From Pseudomonadota bacterium (GTDB lineage: Bacteria > Pseudomonadota > Gammaproteobacteria > Burkholderiales > Thiobacillaceae), in assembly GCA_021780975.1 (NCBI GenBank), contig JAJXXS010000310.1, forward strand, positions 1 through 9,437: DNA of 9,437 nucleotides, read 5' to 3'. Below, piece by piece: positions 6,186 through 9,437 of the stretch (within the stretch, counting starts at the first letter, position 1; the number at the start of each line of letters is the position of its first letter). The notes under the pieces were generated by a model, which worked only from the letters and a program-made list of their open reading frames with translations, was not told where the DNA came from and did no database searches. The position numbers and the translations under genes are program-made.

Positions 6186-6764
6186 ATGGCTGGTATCCGC
6201 CTCCTTGTCGGTCTGGGCAATCCCGGGCCGGAATACGCCCAGACCCGGCACAACGCCGGGTTTTGGTTTATTGAACATCTGGCCGACCGGGAGGCGGTGA
6301 CCGTGCGGCCGGAGAAGCGTTTTCTCGGGCACGTGGGGCGCTGGGGTGATGCCTGGCTGCTCGAGCCGCAGACCTACATGAACCGATCCGGCCAGTCGGT
6401 GGCTGCGCTGGCGAGTTTTTATCGCGTATCCGTGGAAGAAATTCTGGTGGTGCATGACGAATTGGACCTGCAGCCGGGAGCGGCCCGGCTCAAGCGCGGG
6501 GGCGGGCATGCCGGCCACAACGGTCTCAGGGACATCACTGCCTACCTCGGCAGCGGCGATTTCTGGCGCCTGCGGATAGGCATCGGCCATCCGCGCAGCC
6601 TGGGCGTGGATCAGCCGGTGGCGGATTTCGTCCTGCACCGCCCTACTGCGGCGCAGAAGTCCGCCATCGACGATGCCATGCAGCGCGCACTGGCGCTGAC
6701 CCCATATTTTCTGCGCGGCGAGTTTTCTGCCGCCATGCAACACCTGCACACCCAAGAGCCATGA
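6186..6764 (+). CDS. pth: Peptidyl-tRNA hydrolase (Pth)
   Basis: Cleaves the ester bond of peptidyl-tRNAs that drop off the ribosome, recycling the tRNA in the cytosol; essential in most bacteria. The 192-residue product matches the family length. Visible motifs: LLVGLGNPGPEYAQTRHNAGF with substrate-binding Asn12 and catalytic His22, PQTYMNRSGQSV, VVHDELDLQPGAARLKRGGG with the conserved Asp, and GHNGLRDI with the conserved Asn. The start at 6186 is the family start. No accessible Shine-Dalgarno is seen; a strong hairpin sits in its place. The stop codon TGA (6762-6764) overlaps the ychF start as ATGA, indicating translational coupling. The rplY-pth-ychF order is shared widely by Beta- and Gammaproteobacteria. 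Confidence 0.97.
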   Translation: MAGIRLLVGLGNPGPEYAQTRHNAGFWFIEHLADREAVTVRPEKRFLGHVGRWGDAWLLEPQTYMNRSGQSVAALASFYRVSVEEILVVHDELDLQPGAARLKRGGGHAGHNGLRDITAYLGSGDFWRLRIGIGHPRSLGVDQPVADFVLHRPTAAQKSAIDDAMQRALALTPYFLRGEFSAAMQHLHTQEP

Positions 6765-7852
6765 GCCTAAAATGCGGAATCGTCGGGCTGCCCAATGTCG
6801 GCAAGTCCACCCTCTTCAACGCCCTGACCTGCGCGGGCATCGCGGCGGAAAATTATCCCTTCTGCACCATCGAGCCCAACACCGGCGTGGTGGAGGTGCC
6901 TGATCCGCGCCTGGCGCAACTGGCGGAAATCGTCAAACCGCAAAAAGTCGTTCCCGCCGTGGTCGAGTTCGTCGACATTGCCGGACTGGTGGCGGGGGCT
7001 TCCAAGGGTGAAGGCCTGGGTAACCAGTTTCTCGCCAACATTCGCGAAACCGATGCGATTCTTCACGTCGTGCGGTGCTTTCACAACGACAACGTAATCC
7101 ATGTGGCGGGCCGGGTCGATCCTTTGTCGGACGTCGAAACCATCGCCACCGAGCTTGCCCTGGCAGATTTGGCGGGCGCGGAGAAGGCGCTGGCGCGTTA
7201 TGAAAAGCCTGCGCGCGCGGGCGACAAGGAAGCCAAGAAGATGGTCGCCGCCCTGGAACTCGTGGTTGCGGTACTCAATGAAGGGCGGCCCGCACGCGCC
7301 GCGGGGCTGGACAAGGAGGGGCTTGCGGCAATCAAGCCGCTTTGCCTGATGACCCTGAAGCCCACGCTATACGTTGCCAACGTGAGCGAGGAGGGCTTTC
7401 ACGACAATCCCATGCTGGACGCTCTCAGGGCGCATGCCGCCAGGGAAAACGCGCCGGTCGTTCCGCTGTGCGCGGCCCTGGAGGCCGAATTGCAGGAACT
7501 GTCCCAGGCCGAGCGCGTCGAGTACCTGAAGGAGTTGGGCTGGGAGGAGCCTGGCCTCAACCGCCTCATCCGGGCGGCCTATGATCTGCTCGGCCTGCAG
7601 ACCTATTTCACCGCGGGCGTCAAGGAAGTGCGTGCCTGGACCATCAAGAAGGGCGACACAGCCCCGCAGGCTGCCGGGGTCATCCATACCGATTTCGAAC
7701 GCGGGTTCATCCGTGCGCAAACCATAGCGTTCGAAGATTTCATCGCCTGTGGCGGCGAGCAAGGTGCCAAGGAAGCGGGGAAGATGCGGGCAGAGGGTAA
7801 GGATTACGTCGTCAGGGATGGGGACGTGATGAACTTCCTGTTCAACGTGTGA
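6761..7852 (+). CDS. ychF: Ribosome-binding P-loop NTPase YchF (OLA1 family)
   Basis: A universally conserved Obg-like translation factor; characterised members bind the ribosome and hydrolyse ATP rather than GTP, and E. coli YchF is tied to the oxidative stress response. The 363-residue protein is standard length. Walker A is GLPNVGKST (9-17), the switch region is ENYPFCTIEPN, G3 is DIAGLV (72-77), and G4 is the non-canonical NVSE (207-210) in place of NKxD, which explains the altered base preference. A helical insert (about 130-200) is followed by the C-terminal TGS domain, from about 280, ending in GDVMNFLFNV. It overlaps the pth stop by four bases; AAGAG inside pth may serve as its ribosome-binding site. 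No terminator is visible between ychF and the tRNA operon promoter, so some readthrough is possible. Confidence 0.97.
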   Translation: MSLKCGIVGLPNVGKSTLFNALTCAGIAAENYPFCTIEPNTGVVEVPDPRLAQLAEIVKPQKVVPAVVEFVDIAGLVAGASKGEGLGNQFLANIRETDAILHVVRCFHNDNVIHVAGRVDPLSDVETIATELALADLAGAEKALARYEKPARAGDKEAKKMVAALELVVAVLNEGRPARAAGLDKEGLAAIKPLCLMTLKPTLYVANVSEEGFHDNPMLDALRAHAARENAPVVPLCAALEAELQELSQAERVEYLKELGWEEPGLNRLIRAAYDLLGLQTYFTAGVKEVRAWTIKKGDTAPQAAGVIHTDFERGFIRAQTIAFEDFIACGGEQGAKEAGKMRAEGKDYVVRDGDVMNFLFNV

Positions 7853-7861
7853 GAGTCGAGT

Positions 7862-7891
7862 TTGACACTTTTTCCCCCGCAACCGTATAAT
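7862..7891 (+). promoter_or_regulatory. Strong sigma-70 promoter of the tRNA-tuf operon
   Basis: Perfect consensus hexamers TTGACA (7862-7867) and TATAAT (7886-7891), 18 bp apart, ten bases after the ychF stop codon. The region after the -10 box is CCCGCGC, a GC-rich discriminator typical of stable-RNA promoters under negative stringent (ppGpp/DksA) control. The start is expected near 7898, about eight bases before tRNA-Tyr. Confidence 0.9.
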
Positions 7892-7906
7892 CCCGCGCTT
7901 CGTTTG

Positions 7907-7991
7907 GGTGGGGTTCCCGAGCGGTCAAAGGGAGCAGACTGTAAATCTGCCGGCTCTGCCTTCGAAGGTTCGAATCCTTCCCCCACCACCA
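7907..7991 (+). tRNA. tRNA-Tyr (anticodon GUA)
   Basis: An 85-nt class II tRNA: acceptor GGTGGGG (7907-7913) with CCCCACC (7981-7987), D-stem CCC/GGG, anticodon stem GCAGA/TCTGC around CTGTAAA with anticodon GTA at 7941-7943, a long variable arm (CGGCTCTGCCTTC), T-arm GAAGG-TTCGAAT-CCTTC, discriminator A7988 and encoded CCA. It is the first gene of the tRNA-tuf operon. Confidence 0.97.
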
Positions 7992-8003
7992 GAGTTTAGC
8001 AAG

Positions 8004-8023
8004 CGGGAAAGCGTTCGTTCCCG
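8004..8023 (+). other. Hairpin in the tRNA-Tyr/tRNA-Gly spacer
   Basis: CGGGAA (8004-8009) pairs with TTCCCG (8018-8023) around an 8-nt loop in the 37-nt spacer. There is no T-run, so it is not a terminator. It may be a processing signal for RNase III or RNase E in the primary transcript, or simply spacer structure. Confidence 0.35.
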
Positions 8024-8028
8024 GCCGG

Positions 8029-8102
8029 GCGGGTGTAGCTCAATGGTAGAGCTGAAGCCTTCCAAGCTTAAGACGAGGGTTCGATTCCCTTCACCCGCTC
8101 CA
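8029..8102 (+). tRNA. tRNA-Gly (anticodon UCC)
   Basis: A 74-nt cloverleaf: acceptor GCGGGTG (8029-8035) with CACCCGC (8092-8098), D-stem GCTC/GAGC, anticodon stem GAAGC/GCTTA around CTTCCAA with anticodon TCC at 8061-8063, T-arm GAGGG-TTCGATT-CCCTT, discriminator T8099 and encoded CCA. The first anticodon-stem pair is a G-A mismatch (8054/8070), and position 26 is U (8053) rather than the usual purine. It reads GGA and GGG. Confidence 0.97.
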
Positions 8103-8147
8103 GTTTTGTTTTATGCGTCCGTGTCGTTGTGCGGGCGAAAAAGCCAG

Positions 8148-8222
<75 letters not shown>

Positions 8223-8253
8223 GTTGCCATCGGTTGAGTTGGGGGTGTTTGTT

Positions 8254-9437
<1,184 letters not shown>

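Noticed and set aside
8103..8147. T-rich spacer between tRNA-Gly and tRNA-Thr as a terminator
   Set aside because: There is no stem before the T-rich stretch, and the order with tuf implies one transcript.

Overview
The window is GC-rich chromosomal DNA from a proteobacterium, most likely a betaproteobacterium. The evidence is the gene order (TPR lipoprotein gene, lolB, ispE, tRNA-Gln, prs, rplY, pth, ychF, then tRNA-Tyr, tRNA-Gly, tRNA-Thr, tuf) and the protein sequences. The same core order from the TPR gene to ychF is known from Pseudomonas (PA4667-PA4673). The tRNA-Tyr/Gly/Thr/tuf block next to ychF is typical of Betaproteobacteria. I cannot name the species. This is a conserved housekeeping region: I see no phage, transposase, CRISPR, toxin or defence gene.

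Layout. Positions 1-311 hold no convincing gene but contain a ~100-bp imperfect palindrome (185-286) that looks like a dispersed intergenic repeat. On the minus strand, 312-1127 encodes MutM (Fpg), a base-excision-repair glycosylase. From 1190 to 4328 three tightly packed plus-strand genes follow: a TPR lipoprotein (LbcA-like), LolB (outer-membrane lipoprotein receptor) and IspE (isoprenoid precursor synthesis). lolB overlaps the end of the TPR gene and ispE starts on the last base of the lolB stop codon. A promoter at the end of ispE drives tRNA-Gln(UUG), which is closed by an intrinsic terminator. Next come prs (PRPP synthase), rplY (ribosomal protein L25, long form), pth (peptidyl-tRNA hydrolase) and ychF (ribosome-associated P-loop NTPase). 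pth and ychF overlap as ATGA.

A perfect-consensus sigma-70 promoter (TTGACA-18-TATAAT) then drives a stable-RNA operon, tRNA-Tyr(GUA), tRNA-Gly(UCC), tRNA-Thr(GGU) and tuf (EF-Tu). tuf runs off the window about two codons before its expected end.

Functionally the window links envelope biogenesis (TPR lipoprotein, LolB, and IspE, which feeds undecaprenyl phosphate and quinone synthesis) with nucleotide supply (Prs) and translation (tRNAs, L25, Pth, YchF, EF-Tu). The points most worth a second look are regulatory: an attenuator-like set of mutually exclusive hairpins between prs and rplY, the uncertain and possibly non-canonical start of lolB, a G8 tract at the lolB/ispE junction that could fuse the two frames by slippage, a GC hairpin directly before pth, and the palindromic element beside mutM.
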